A stretch of 64,000 nt of DNA from Choristoneura fumiferana (lineage: Eukaryota > Arthropoda > Insecta > Lepidoptera > Tortricidae): positions 1,294,181-1,358,180 of the forward strand of contig NC_133496.1 of assembly GCF_025370935.1 (NCBI RefSeq). The letters run 5' to 3'. The first letter of the stretch is position 1, and the number at the start of each line of letters is the position of its first letter. The notes under the pieces are model-generated. The model saw only the letters and a program-made list of their open reading frames with translations, was not told the DNA's origin and made no database searches. Of the stretch, positions 8,963 to 18,983 are shown one piece after another. The position numbers and the translations under genes are program-made.

Positions 8963-11317
8963 ACCGGAAAAGAAACAATATTTTGAGAAAATACAAGTAA
9001 CCACGAGCAAGTAACTATTTTGTTTACGACTAGTGGGCAATGGACCGACGAAGTCCAAGGCTAGGGCTTGAAAGGGCCTCGAGCACTGTTTAGGCCTTCC
9101 CATTTCACCTAGTGTCGCGTGCGTAGGATGTTTATAAGCGATGCAAGTGTCGCAAGAGGAAACGAACTTTGATACGTCTCTATACATGCCTACCCAAAAG
9201 TATTTGAGTGCTATACGGTGATAGGTTTTGAAAACGCCTAAGTGTCCGGCTGTTGGTTCTGCATGATTTTCTTTTATAATTTGTTCGCGTAATTCCGCTG
9301 GCACAACCTCTTTCCACGCGAACTCATTGTTAAACCTAGTATCTGACTTAGTAAGTCTATATAAGGAATTGTTTACAATTTTATAATTGGGGAAACCTTG
9401 CGGTGTGTTTACACAGCTATTATACAAGTCTAAGTACCATTTGTCTTGCGAATTGAGATACGAGTTAGCAATAGTTATTGCCGACACCGGCACGGATCTT
9501 GATAACGAATCAGGTATTACGTTATCTTTGCCGCGACGATGTAAAATCTCAAAATCGAAAGAAGACAATCTTACGCCCCAACGGGCTAGGCGTCCGGTTG
9601 GGTTATTAAGAGAAAGGAACCATTTCAAGGATGAATGGTCGGTATAAACTTTGAATGTTTTTCCGTTTTCCAAGTAACAGCGCCAGTGTTCTAAGGCTAC
9701 TAGTACGGCTAAGGTTTCCCGTTCAGTTACACTATAATTCTTTTCACAGCCTGTTAATGACCTACTCATATAAGCGACCGGGTGCTCCTGGCCGTTTATA
9801 TTTTGACATAACATACCGCCGACGCCATAGTCACTAGCGTCAGTGTGTACTTCGAACGGTAAATCAAAGTTGGGACAAGAAAGAACCGGAGTTGTTACAA
9901 GGCAGGCTTTAAGTTTTAAAAATGCCTGTTCGGCCTCTGGCGTCCACTGAAATGGAGGGGCTTTCTTTTTATTAGAAGTTAAAATATTTAAGGGCCCTGC
10001 CAGAGTACTAAAGTTGGGAACGAAACGGCGGTACCAAGAGGCGGTACCCAGAAAACGTTTTACCTCTTTTTTTGAAGTTGGTCTAGGATAGTTTACGATT
10101 GCATTTACTTTTTCTGGGTCTGTACGCAGCCCTTGAGCGTCTACAACGTAACCTAAGTATTTGAGACTGTCCCTGAAGAACTGAGTTTTCTCAAAGTTGA
10201 TAGTTAGACCAGCTGTTTTTAATTTAGTTAGGACGCGCAGAAGTAATGTCACGTGGTCCTCGAATGAATTACTAACACAGACTATATCGTCGAGGTAACA
10301 GAAAACTTTCATTTCAAATTCGGGGCCGAACAAACTATCGACTAAACGTTGCTGTGTAGCCGGCGCGTTAGTTAGGCCAAAAGCCATAGTTTTAAAACAA
10401 AAAGTGCCCCTTGACGGTACGAAAAACGCTGTTTTCGTTTTATCCCGCTGATTAATGGGTATCTGCCAAAAAGCTTTAGAAAGGTCGATGCTAGTAAGGA
10501 ACTTAGCATCTCTAAGGTTATCTAAAATTTCCGAAATGTACGGTAAGCTATATGCGTCCTTTTTAGTTACTGAGTTAAGTTTTCTACTGTCTAAACAAAA
10601 TCTAGGCTTGCCGTTCTTTTTGTTTACTAAAAGTACTGGCGATGACCAAGCGCTTTCACAAGGTTCGATTACGTCAAGCTGTAGCATTTCGTCGACCTGT
10701 TCGTTAATAATTCTAAGTTTCTCAGGAGACATGCGGTAAAATCTTTGGCGTATCGGCTCAGTGTCGCCGGTATCTATATTGTGTGTTATTAACGAAGTTC
10801 GACCTAAACCTATCCGTTCGTAAGAAATGCTGTTAAATTGGCTTATGATGTTATCTGCCTGGACGCGTTGAGACTCAGTTAAGTGACTATAGGACATAAG
10901 AGTTTGGGAACCCTCGACTTGCTCTGTGTGCTTGATGGCGCATTCGCTTACCCCAATACTATACAAGTATTTGGGGCAAACTTTAAAGGTGCGCCAGAAG
11001 TCAACACCTAGAATGAGCGAAGTGAGGATTCCCGGAACTACATATGACCTTACAGTGTGAGTTATAGACTCAAAGGTCAAGTCCAGGTCGAAATATCCTA
11101 CACTATCTAGATGTTGGCCGCCCGCGGCTGTTACACGCACAGAGTCGTCGATTAGTAGTTGATGTCCCCTTTCAAGTAATCTATTGTGAAAATTGTTACC
11201 TATAATAGTAACGGCGGAACCAGAGTCGAGCAGAGCCGATACCTCTAGTCCGTTAATAGATACCTTTACAAAAGGTCGCGAGTCTACAATAGAGGGTTGA
11301 GGCGATACAGTGGCCAC
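8957..11317 (-). CDS. pol: Pol: protease, reverse transcriptase, RNase H, start of integrase
   Basis: This is an open frame of 786 codons. It is open upstream to a stop at about 11352 with no ATG, and the first listed codon is GTG, so it is probably made by readthrough or frameshifting from gag. Domains in order are: aspartic protease with LLDSGSAV (active-site DSG 31-33); reverse transcriptase with CLDSRKLN (about 241-248), SIDLSKAFWQIP (276-287) and catalytic YLDD (341-344); RNase H with HTDAS (491-495), the ERE Glu near 534, and YTDH (558-561); integrase zinc domain with His685, His692, Cys722 and Cys725; and the first catalytic Asp at 755 (LDFVGPLP). The frame then ends at a premature stop in the integrase core. 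It makes the enzymes that copy and insert the element. Antisense open frames here are shadows. Confidence 0.93.
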   Translation of the reverse strand: MATVSPQPSIVDSRPFVKVSINGLEVSALLDSGSAVTIIGNNFHNRLLERGHQLLIDDSVRVTAAGGQHLDSVGYFDLDLTFESITHTVRSYVVPGILTSLILGVDFWRTFKVCPKYLYSIGVSECAIKHTEQVEGSQTLMSYSHLTESQRVQADNIISQFNSISYERIGLGRTSLITHNIDTGDTEPIRQRFYRMSPEKLRIINEQVDEMLQLDVIEPCESAWSSPVLLVNKKNGKPRFCLDSRKLNSVTKKDAYSLPYISEILDNLRDAKFLTSIDLSKAFWQIPINQRDKTKTAFFVPSRGTFCFKTMAFGLTNAPATQQRLVDSLFGPEFEMKVFCYLDDIVCVSNSFEDHVTLLLRVLTKLKTAGLTINFEKTQFFRDSLKYLGYVVDAQGLRTDPEKVNAIVNYPRPTSKKEVKRFLGTASWYRRFVPNFSTLAGPLNILTSNKKKAPPFQWTPEAEQAFLKLKACLVTTPVLSCPNFDLPFEVHTDASDYGVGGMLCQNINGQEHPVAYMSRSLTGCEKNYSVTERETLAVLVALEHWRCYLENGKTFKVYTDHSSLKWFLSLNNPTGRLARWGVRLSSFDFEILHRRGKDNVIPDSLSRSVPVSAITIANSYLNSQDKWYLDLYNSCVNTPQGFPNYKIVNNSLYRLTKSDTRFNNEFAWKEVVPAELREQIIKENHAEPTAGHLGVFKTYHRIALKYFWVGMYRDVSKFVSSCDTCIAYKHPTHATLGEMGRPKQCSRPFQALALDFVGPLPTSRKQNSYLLVVTCIFSKYCFFSGS

Positions 11318-11408
11318 TTTATATGAATTAAAAAATTTGAAACATAATTAAGCCATTGTGACCAGTTATTTTCTTTTATTAGACTGTGATCACTGGATCG
11401 CCTCGCCT

Positions 11409-11723
11409 TCAGTTTTTTGAAGTTGAGGTTGTAGGAACTGGTTTTTTATTATTGCATTTAGAGCAATTAATAGATTTAACGCCCGGCAATCCGCATTTAA
11501 AACAGACTATCGTACGAGGCGCTTTGCAGCTTCGTAATGTATGAGTGTTTGTGCGACAACGCGGGCAAAATAGTTTTATATTATTATTGTTGTTATTTTG
11601 CGAGCTGATTGCATTAACCGGATAGCGGGTTTTATAATTAGAGAAATTATGTGCACTGGCGTTGTTACCTGGGGAATTTTCCCTTGATATGGTTGCTTTG
11701 GAGAGTTTAGGAAAGACGATTGT
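11409..11723 (-). pseudogene. Gag zinc-knuckle C-terminus in the -1 frame
   Basis: This frame is open from 11723 to a stop at 11411-11409 and overlaps the end of the gag ORF by about 148 nt. It encodes an Asn-rich linker, then CPRC and a CFKCG...CSKC block, two cysteine clusters of the nucleocapsid type that bind RNA. They are C-X2-C-X9-C-X2-C-like, not a textbook CCHC. The -1 offset from gag could be a lost base near the C-run (plus-strand GGGG at 11671-11674) or a programmed shift. I see no canonical slippery heptamer in the overlap. Confidence 0.7.
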
Positions 11724-12814
11724 TTATTGTAAGCGAATTCTGGCGCGAGCGTATCCGAATTCGCTCGCGGAGGTTCGCGGAATTGGGACATACGCGCATG
11801 AACCACTTCGTAGTTATGGCAAAGTTTACGCAAGGTATTTAAATTATCTATTTTTTCCGCCGTGGCTATGACAGTAGCGAAGCACGGCCGAATATTATGT
11901 AGAACAATTTCTAATTGTTCTTCTTCGGTAAATGGCACGGTTAGCCTTGAGAACATGCCGTGCATAATTGAGAGATAAATCGTTATATTCTCGCTTTCGC
12001 CCTGAGTACGCGCGCGAATTTCCGATTTTAATCTGTAGTCGTAATCGTGCAGAGAAAATACTTCTATGAGTTGTGTAGAGAGGTCATGCCAGTTATCTAT
12101 GGAATCCTTAACCGAACGGAACCAGTGAAGGGCGTCTCCTTCGAATATTTCCGTTGCATGTTGAAGAATTTTTTCAGGTTTTAAATTTCGCGCGGCTAAA
12201 AATTCTTTTACCCGTTGAACAAAAGAGCGTACGCAGGTCTTCCCGTTGTACCGTAATTTAGCTATATCAGAAGACATACCACGGTCGCAAGTAACTGCTA
12301 TTTTTGTAGGGGTTTGCGGACTGAAAGAATTGGTATTATTCGTGGAGCGGTGAGTGACTTGTGGTGTCTCCTCACATTGTTCGAAATCCTCTCCTTCGTT
12401 AGTGTCATGAACTGGTCGCAAGTCCGCCAACTCTTGGTATATTAATTGAAATTTATTTAAACAAACATTATAAGAGTCCACGGTAGTGGGGGTTACGGGA
12501 GTAATACGCCTTAATCGGTGAAAAATATGGTTACACAAGTTATCCGTACGTTCGAGTAAACCGTCATCAAACTTAGCCTTAAGGGAAACTAATTGTGACT
12601 GTGCCTTAAGTACACTATCAGTCGCGCCCTTAATATCCTCGGTTACATCGAGACCTGATTCTAAAATATCACTGGCGGGTAAAGAAGCTGACAGTTTGAC
12701 TATCTGTTTACGCAACTCAATAACGGTATCCGCGGGATTGGTACCTCGAATAGCCACCTCATAAGTTAGTTCTGCCTTTTGAAGAGACAAGTATTTAATT
12801 CTATGACAATCCAT
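11576..12814 (-). CDS. gag: Gag (capsid region)
   Basis: This is an ATG-initiated ORF of 412 codons upstream of pol in the same element. Residues about 180-330 look like a retrotransposon Gag capsid domain: IFEGDALHWFRSVKD, then WHDLSTQLIEVFSLHDYDYR and a SENITIYLSIMHGMFSRL helix. The N-terminal 150 residues are helical and charged, with no recognised motif. It should form the particle that packages element RNA. The nucleocapsid cysteine clusters expected at its end are in another frame just downstream, so the last 25-30 residues here are probably out of frame. Family assignment rests on position and motif pattern. Confidence 0.85.
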   Translation of the reverse strand: MDCHRIKYLSLQKAELTYEVAIRGTNPADTVIELRKQIVKLSASLPASDILESGLDVTEDIKGATDSVLKAQSQLVSLKAKFDDGLLERTDNLCNHIFHRLRRITPVTPTTVDSYNVCLNKFQLIYQELADLRPVHDTNEGEDFEQCEETPQVTHRSTNNTNSFSPQTPTKIAVTCDRGMSSDIAKLRYNGKTCVRSFVQRVKEFLAARNLKPEKILQHATEIFEGDALHWFRSVKDSIDNWHDLSTQLIEVFSLHDYDYRLKSEIRARTQGESENITIYLSIMHGMFSRLTVPFTEEEQLEIVLHNIRPCFATVIATAEKIDNLNTLRKLCHNYEVVHARMSQFREPPRANSDTLAPEFAYNKQSSFLNSPKQPYQGKIPQVTTPVHIISLIIKPAIRLMQSARKITTIII

Positions 12815-14041
12815 AGTTACGATTACCTCAGTTAAATATAAGAATACCCGAAGCTAATTAATAAAAACGTTAGCCTGTTTGCTAGCGATCGAAGTATAAT
12901 GGTCTCTAAGCAGGGAACAGACGGTCGAAAATAGAGAGCACACGTATAATGAATAATAATAACTGGTTTTGTTAACTCTGCGGCCAGTTGATTTTTAGCA
13001 AGCACTCGAGTAGTATGATATGAATGTTGTGAGTTGTGATGGTGGTTTGTGTAGTTGTATGCCAGATATGGTATTTCTTCGACACACAGTACCTAAATTT
13101 AACTCTCCGTATGTTACAGTGCTAAGAAAATTTACAAGTAGGACACAAGAAATAATAAGTGTTGTGTATCTCCCAGTAATGATCGAATATAAAATTTAAT
13201 TAAGAGACCGTGTTGAAGTTAAATTAATAGTAAAATTTGGGAACAAAAATAAATGTCAGTGTGTTTACCGAGATAATGATAAACTGATTTTGATGAAAGA
13301 TCTAAATAGTGGTTCAGATATTTTAAAAATATAGAAATATCGTTGCTTTTCTATAAAATTGTAGGTATTTCAAATACGTTATTTAAAAATGATTTGAATC
13401 GTTAGAATTTCGAATTCAGTGGTTGGCAGTCACTAAATTTAAAATAACTGTTTCACTTGAAGCAGCGGTGAACAATATTAGTGAAAGTATAATTGGCGTC
13501 AGTTACGGTTTAAATTTAACTTGATGAAAATTAGTAGGTAGAATTTGAATTGAACCGTTAACGTATTTGAATTTAGTTAATGCAACAATATTTAGTTAAC
13601 TTTAGGGTATAGATTGAAATTGTCGTTGAGATTTGAATTTTAAAACGCCGTCCGTTTCAACTGTGGCAAGTGACAGTTGAAATTCAAATAGGCCGTTGAC
13701 GAGAAAGTGGTCAAAGGTCGGCAGAGTATTTGAATTTAAAGATAACGGTAAAGCAGTTTTAAAAATTAGTGTTATTAAAAGAAAAAAAAAAACTATTAAA
13801 TGAACCACTTAAGGGATCTCGGTAACTGAAACACTGGTTATGCCTATTATTCGCCTCTTACGAATTCCTAGACGGGGAATGGCGTTATTCTAAGCCCCGA
13901 CCACCATACAGGGGCGAGAAAAACAGGGTACTTACTGCGAGATACACAGAACACACAAGATACACAATAAATTTTTGCACAATCACTGCAATTCTAGGCA
14001 AGAAAAACGTAACAATCAGAACCTCTCAAAAAAAAACCCAC
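12815..14041 (-). other. retrotransposon leader (5' untranslated region)
   Basis: About 1.2 kb lies between the primer-binding site and the gag ATG. It is AT-rich, with many short minus-strand frames. The longest (about 68 codons at 13808-13602) looks random, with no recognisable domain. A long leader in this position would hold packaging signals, which I cannot define from sequence alone. Confidence 0.6.
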
Positions 14042-14049
14042 GGGCGCCA
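14042..14049 (-). promoter_or_regulatory. candidate primer-binding site (lysine-tRNA-like)
   Basis: The minus strand reads TGGCGCCC one base inside the 5' LTR, matching the complement of the 3' end of lysine tRNA. Beyond the eighth base the match is poor (GTGGG follows directly), so only the core is convincing. Confidence 0.65.
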
Positions 14050-14050
14050 C

Positions 14051-15596
14051 TGTCAAGGGCAGACCTCTTGAGGGGAGGTTTGACCTTAAAGGAGGCCTAG
14101 TAAGTTATTCTTTGAGTAAAACAATAAGACTTTTTAACAATTTTTTAATTAAAAATTGAACACAAAAAATAACAGGCCTAATTTGACAAAATTAAAAGTA
14201 AAAGTATTACGAGAATCTCAGGTAGTGAGTTCAAGAGATTTTATTGAGAGGTGGTTCTGATTATTCGGTCTCACTGGCCTACACTTCCCTGGAGTCGGAG
14301 AGAAGAACCCGGAGCGAAGAGGCTGGCCACAGCAGGGGGCCTGGTCCAGCTGAGTGGTCGTCGGTGCCGAGGTCAAAAGGGGCCTTAGGGCGGCAGGACG
14401 AGCAGCCTGGACAAGTGTTCCACGCAGGAGCGATCAGGGTCTTGGACGAGCCAGGAAGGATGTGCAGTACTCCGGAAGTTAAGGCCGTCAGGGCTTAGTG
14501 TCAGGTTAAAGGAGCCGCCTGAGCCGTGAGAATTGTAGCCGAACGGAGCTTTGAAAGTTGTACGAAGGTTGTAAGCCGTACAAAGGTTGTAAGCCGTACG
14601 AAGGTGAAGCCGTACGGAGGTGCCCTGTAAATTAGGTGGTGTCAGTTGTGGTCCAGTGCTAGATTGTTTGCCAGTCACTCCTCTGCAGCGATGCCCAACT
14701 CTTAGGGTGAGCTGAATTGCAGTGAGTGGCAAAGACAATCATACGGAGTTACAGGCAGGCAAAGGAAAGTGATTCTAGTTTTATATAATTATTTTAAAAA
14801 ACAAAAGGTAAAAATAAATAGCCTAAGTGACCGTTAAAATTTGAAATACAACAGTTCACTAAATAACCGTTAGAGGATTACATTTGAAATTAAACGTTAC
14901 TTAGCTGAGTTTGAATTTATTTTAACACCGGTACGCATCCGTTGCATAAAAGTAATAAGCATTAACATAGTTCTGAGTTTATAACAACGGATGAGAGAAA
15001 TTAACAAGTGTTAAAATATTAAGTATAAGAAATGTTTGAAATAAAAGATTCCCTGGCCAGGGGAAGCCTTCAGTTCAATTACACAAAGTTAAATTATAAA
15101 GAAAATAATTATAATAAAATACACAGAAAAACACAAGAGTTAAATATCGGAGAACTTACCAAGTCTGGGCGTATGGAGCTTTCGAGAGAGCTGTTTAGTG
15201 TAGTCTGAGCTGTTGAATGTGTGTTTTACAGCTGTGCTTCAGCTTTTAAGGGCGAGAATATTACAGTTAGAATTCCCCCGGTCACAGCTGATCGACAGCA
15301 CCCCCTTGGCCGACAAAAACGGTCAAGGGTGAGTTGGTTATAGATATATTTAGTCGTACAAACTCGTGTAGTAAATGAGTGTAATAAAATGCCTACTTTT
15401 ATAAAATAAATAAGTAAATAATAAATAAATATTAAATACATATTATTACGTAAATAAATGAGTCAAGAGAAAACTACGGTGGCGACCTCTAGAGTTCGTC
15501 CGTCATTCTGCTCAGAGATCCCTTATTGAGGAAAGCGCCATCTAGCTTACACTGAGCTAACTAAGATGTCAGCGATCGCCTATGTGCATCGTGACC
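14051..15596 (-). repeat. 5' LTR of the gypsy-type element (outer edge at an assembly gap)
   Basis: This is a direct repeat of 5904-7456, running to within about one base of the N gap. Its last called base on the plus strand is C where the other LTR has A. On the minus strand it would carry the promoter. A strong-looking splice donor CTTG|GTAAGT is at 15159-15154 (copy at 7019-7014 in the other LTR). Confidence 0.9.
14534..14621. repeat. short tandem array inside the 5' LTR
   Basis: These are the same GTAAGCCGTACGAAGGT-type units as at 6387-6483, arranged differently and slightly shorter. Confidence 0.7.
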
Positions 15597-16187
15597 NNNN
15601 NNNNNNNNNNNNNNNNNNNNNNNNNNNNNNNNNNNNNNNNNNNNNNNNNNNNNNNNNNNNNNNNNNNNNNNNNNNNNNNNNNNNNNNNNNNNNNNNNNNN
15701 NNNNNNNNNNNNNNNNNNNNNNNNNNNNNNNNNNNNNNNNNNNNNNNNNNNNNNNNNNNNNNNNNNNNNNNNNNNNNNNNNNNNNNNNNNNNNNNNNNNN
15801 NNNNNNNNNNNNNNNNNNNNNNNNNNNNNNNNNNNNNNNNNNNNNNNNNNNNNNNNNNNNNNNNNNNNNNNNNNNNNNNNNNNNNNNNNNNNNNNNNNNN
15901 NNNNNNNNNNNNNNNNNNNNNNNNNNNNNNNNNNNNNNNNNNNNNNNNNNNNNNNNNNNNNNNNNNNNNNNNNNNNNNNNNNNNNNNNNNNNNNNNNNNN
16001 NNNNNNNNNNNNNNNNNNNNNNNNNNNNNNNNNNNNNNNNNNNNNNNNNNNNNNNNNNNNNNNNNNNNNNNNNNNNNNNNNNNNNNNNNNNNNNNNNNNN
16101 NNNNNNNNNNNNNNNNNNNNNNNNNNNNNNNNNNNNNNNNNNNNNNNNNNNNNNNNNNNNNNNNNNNNNNNNNNNNNNNNNNNNNNN
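15597..16187. other. assembly gap (591 N)
   Basis: The sequence is undetermined. It begins at the outer end of the 5' LTR, so the right-hand target-site duplication cannot be read. Any protein predicted across it is meaningless. Confidence 0.99.
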
Positions 16188-16194
16188 GTCTGTT

Positions 16195-16305
16195 ATTGTA
16201 GAGGAAAAGGATCTTGAACAACTTTATTTTTAACAAGTAGTTCGCTATTTGAAGTAAGGGATCGCCAATGCGGATCGGAATTTTTCAATATCCCTGTCCA
16301 TTGAT
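16195..16305. repeat. repeat shared with 43785-43865
   Basis: AACTTTATTTTTAACA, GTTCGCTATTTGAAG and GGGATCGCCAATGCGGATCG appear in the same order at 43785-43865. Origin unknown; probably a transposon fragment. Confidence 0.6.
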
Positions 16306-16529
16306 TATAAAGCATTAACTTTATAATACGCCTTAGATATTAATGTCTCTCGACAATAGACTTGAACTTTGTATCCGTTTCATTGGTAATATTTTGGAAC
16401 TTAATTATAACAACGTATGCAGTTTCCCAGAAAAGAACTTGGTTTTAGCCAGTCTACTTTAACGACCAACTTCAACTCCTTACCGAAATGTTAAAAAGCG
16501 GATTTCTATGGTAACATTATCATTATCCG

Positions 16530-16750
16530 GAAAACGTCCAATGTTGAACAAAAGCCCCCCCCCTTGGAAAGCCACAATGACAACTCTCCACTGGTTACCC
16601 TTCTCTCGCGATGTCATCAGTCCACCTACTGGGAGTCCTGCCAACTTTTCGTCTTTCGGGTCACGGTCGCCACTCGAGCTCTTTCTCCCCAACGGTTTTC
16701 TGTCCTTCGAGCGATGTGGCCCGCCCATTGCCACTTCAACTTGCATATAT
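16530..16750 (-). mobile_element. RTE-like LINE 3' end (5'-truncated)
   Basis: On the minus strand LKWQWAGHIARRTENRWGER is encoded from about 16750 to 16690. A shifted frame then gives an LAGLPVGGL-type remnant of the conserved tail. It ends near a C-rich run at 16552-16563. Frames are broken. Confidence 0.65.
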
Positions 16751-17045
16751 TTAGGGCTCCGTAGCCAAATGGCAACAAACGGAACCCTATGGATTCGTCA
16801 TGTCTGTCTGTTAGTCCGTATGTCACAGCCATTTTTACCGAAACTATAAGAACTATACTGTTGAAACTTGGTAAGTAGATGTATTCTGTGAACGCATTAA
16901 GATGCACACAAAAATTGTTTTCGTCAAACCCAACGTGTGGGGTATTCTATAGATAGGTTTTCAAAAATGATATTCAATCTTCTAGTATCAGTTTTTTCTA
17001 AACTGAATAGTTTGCGCGAGAGACACTTCTAAAATGGTAAAATGA
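16748..17045 (+). repeat. GGGTTCCG interspersed repeat, diverged copy
   Basis: It starts TTTAGGGCTCCGTAGCC and carries CGGAACCCTATGGATTCGTC and a GTCTGTCTG patch in the order seen at 2637. It abuts the RTE fragment on its left. Confidence 0.5.
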
Positions 17046-17105
17046 GTGTGTAACCCTGTAACTTCTAAATAAGAATGATAAAACTAAAAAAATATATATG
17101 ATGTA

Positions 17106-17393
17106 CAGTCACGTCTAAAAAATATGTATACAAAAACAAGGTTGCATAAATGTGTAGTCATACATTGTATCAAAAAATATTTATCTATTACTGACACCAA
17201 AAATTGTATTCATTAAACTTTTTCAGTATTATGTAATCACAAAATGCTTCAGAAAGTTGCATACTTAATAAAATTCCATTTAAATGTATCCACCTCGTAG
17301 GCAAAAATAAGTATACATGAATGGGTTCCATATACATATAACCACACCAATTTGGCAAATATTTGTATACGCCGTTTGATTCATAAATATGTA
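17106..17393 (+). repeat. left inverted terminus of the Tc1-like element
   Basis: This is the reverse complement of 18984-19272. Landmarks are CAGTCACGTCTAAAA, TAATCACAAAATGCTTCAG, CCACCTCGTAGGCAAAAAT and GCCGTTTGATTCATAAATA. Confidence 0.85.
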
Positions 17394-17449
17394 AACACGA
17401 TTTGATATTTTGATTCGTTTTGAAGAATTACTGTTTTGTTAAGATTACA

Positions 17450-17645
17450 TGTCTGTCTCTTTCGTAACCTGCATGCGGGCAGGGACATACATACTACGAA
17501 TCCATACTCCATTAAAATAATATTATATACTGGTGACCCGTTCCGGCACAACACGGTTACGGTATACATAGACACCGTGAATCACACTATTTATTTTGAA
17601 AACCGCATCAAAATCCGTTGCGTAGTTTGAAAGATCTAAGCGTAC
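17450..17645. repeat. fragment of a common interspersed repeat
   Basis: ACCGCATCAAAATCCGTTGC and TAGTTTGAAAGATCTAAGCG recur at 20030-20065 as ATTAAAATCCGTTGCATGG and TTTGAAAGATCCAAGCG. It lies inside the Tc1-like element. Confidence 0.5.
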
Positions 17646-18023
17646 AGACAAAAAAAGCGACTTGGTTTTATACTATGGAGTGATGAGTTGAAAGTAACTC
17701 TGTCTGTTCCGGTATCACGTCGAAACCGACTGGTTTCGACTGTCAAGGGGCTGAACATAGGGTATTAGTTTTTATCTCCAAAAGCAACCCTTAAGGGGAG
17801 AAAATGGGGGATGAACTGACTGGAGTGAGCTGGATGAAATTTGGTATGGATATATTTAATTTTTTTATACACCATCAAGATCACCAAATACTTGGAAACG
17901 TCCAGAGTGGTCATTAATATCGACTAAGCCAAAGCGATCAAGTTGTTCGGGTCATCCACTGAGGACAGATCCACTGAAGCATCTATAATTTGCAATCTTT
18001 AATCATTGTAATTTTAATTATAG

Positions 18024-18646
18024 AAGACAGCTTCTGAATGACGATGACAGAATGGCGATCTTGCACTTGACAGTATAAGTATATGTAAGTAATTGATTTA
18101 AAATGAAGTTCTTCCATGAAGCCAGTGACTTTCTTTTATAATATATAACCTATCTGAAGTTACAAATAGGTGGTGTTTTCTATCTTTAGTCTATACATCT
18201 TTATCTATTCACTTTAATGTGAAGTGTTGGAAGTGTGGACAAGTGCAAATGATGTCTCTTGTTGTCAATTATTTATATTCATTGTGTTTATAAAAATTAC
18301 AGCTATCGTAATCGATGATACCCAAGATATATCACGGAACCTTATCAAAACATGGAAAACAAGATTTTTTCAGCTGCCTCTGCCAAATGTGTACTCGTAT
18401 TACGAGATGTTTTCCTGGATGTACTTGAACACTTAACATTTATGTTAAACTTTGAAAAAGAAATGGTATTGTTTATTGGAATATGCACTAAGTGCTTTTA
18501 TAATGCATTTTTGGACGATAATGACATTTACGAACAAGAAGAACTTCAACCCATATTTATTTTGTAAATTACGTGCTAGTTCCTGCTTTATAGAATGTCG
18601 TCATACAACGAATTGTAATTGTGTCGAATATGTAACTAGCTTAGGT
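18024..18646 (+). pseudogene. coding-like, exon-like patch of unknown origin
   Basis: I do not recognise this. Within it are plausible splice acceptors (TTAATTATAG before 18024, AAAATTACAG ending 18302, ATTTTTTCAG ending about 18371). Three frames are open in turn: 18303-18436, 18319-18567 (71 codons from the ATG at 18352) and to 18652. The peptides are not low-complexity, for example FLDDNDIYEQEELQP and the Cys-rich CFIECRHTTNCNCVEY. A donor-like TTAG|GTAAAT follows at 18646. It could be a decayed captured gene fragment, a non-coding RNA, or chance. Confidence 0.3.
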
Positions 18647-18983
18647 AAATAGAATTATTTGAAATATCTATAATTTGTGATCGAGCCCGCCCATTCGTAC
18701 TGCAAACCAAGAACTGGCTACAGTGCGGCTCTACCACTAACAATTAACAATATAATTAAAAAAAAAAAAAAATGCTTAGTGCACCTTTCTGAGAATGACC
18801 CTAAACTGAAATACTCAATATTTACAAGTCAATTCAATCTAAGGACTGTCAAGTGCGTCATAGAATAATCGTGAGATAGACGTATGCAGTGACAAGTCCG
18901 CACTGTTTTCGTGAATTGTCAAATCAGTTAAATATACAACTTACGATTCTATGCCAGTCAGACAAGGTTTGTTGTTGCAGTCT

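Larger units (their letters stand above)
5904..15596 (-). mobile_element. Ty3/gypsy-type LTR retrotransposon, minus strand
   Basis: Two long direct repeats of about 1.55 kb (14051-15596 and 5904-7456) bound an internal region with gag, a zinc-knuckle tail, and protease-RT-RNase H-integrase in that order on the minus strand. Integrase following RNase H is the Ty3/gypsy order. LTR ends are TGTCA...TGACA in the 3' LTR. A candidate primer-binding site TGGCGCCC lies one base inside the 5' LTR. No envelope-like ORF is present; only about 760 bp separate pol from the 3' LTR. Long LTRs plus a lysine-tRNA-like primer site recall the Osvaldo/Ulysses group, a tentative placement. Coding frames are broken at several single-base sites, so this copy is non-autonomous as written. 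Confidence 0.9.

Noticed and set aside
9387..10739. Plus-strand ORFs inside the pol region
   Set aside because: They are shadows of the long minus-strand polyprotein, which has clear catalytic motifs.
15566..16236. ORFs of about 210 codons on both strands across the gap
   Set aside because: They consist almost entirely of undetermined bases.
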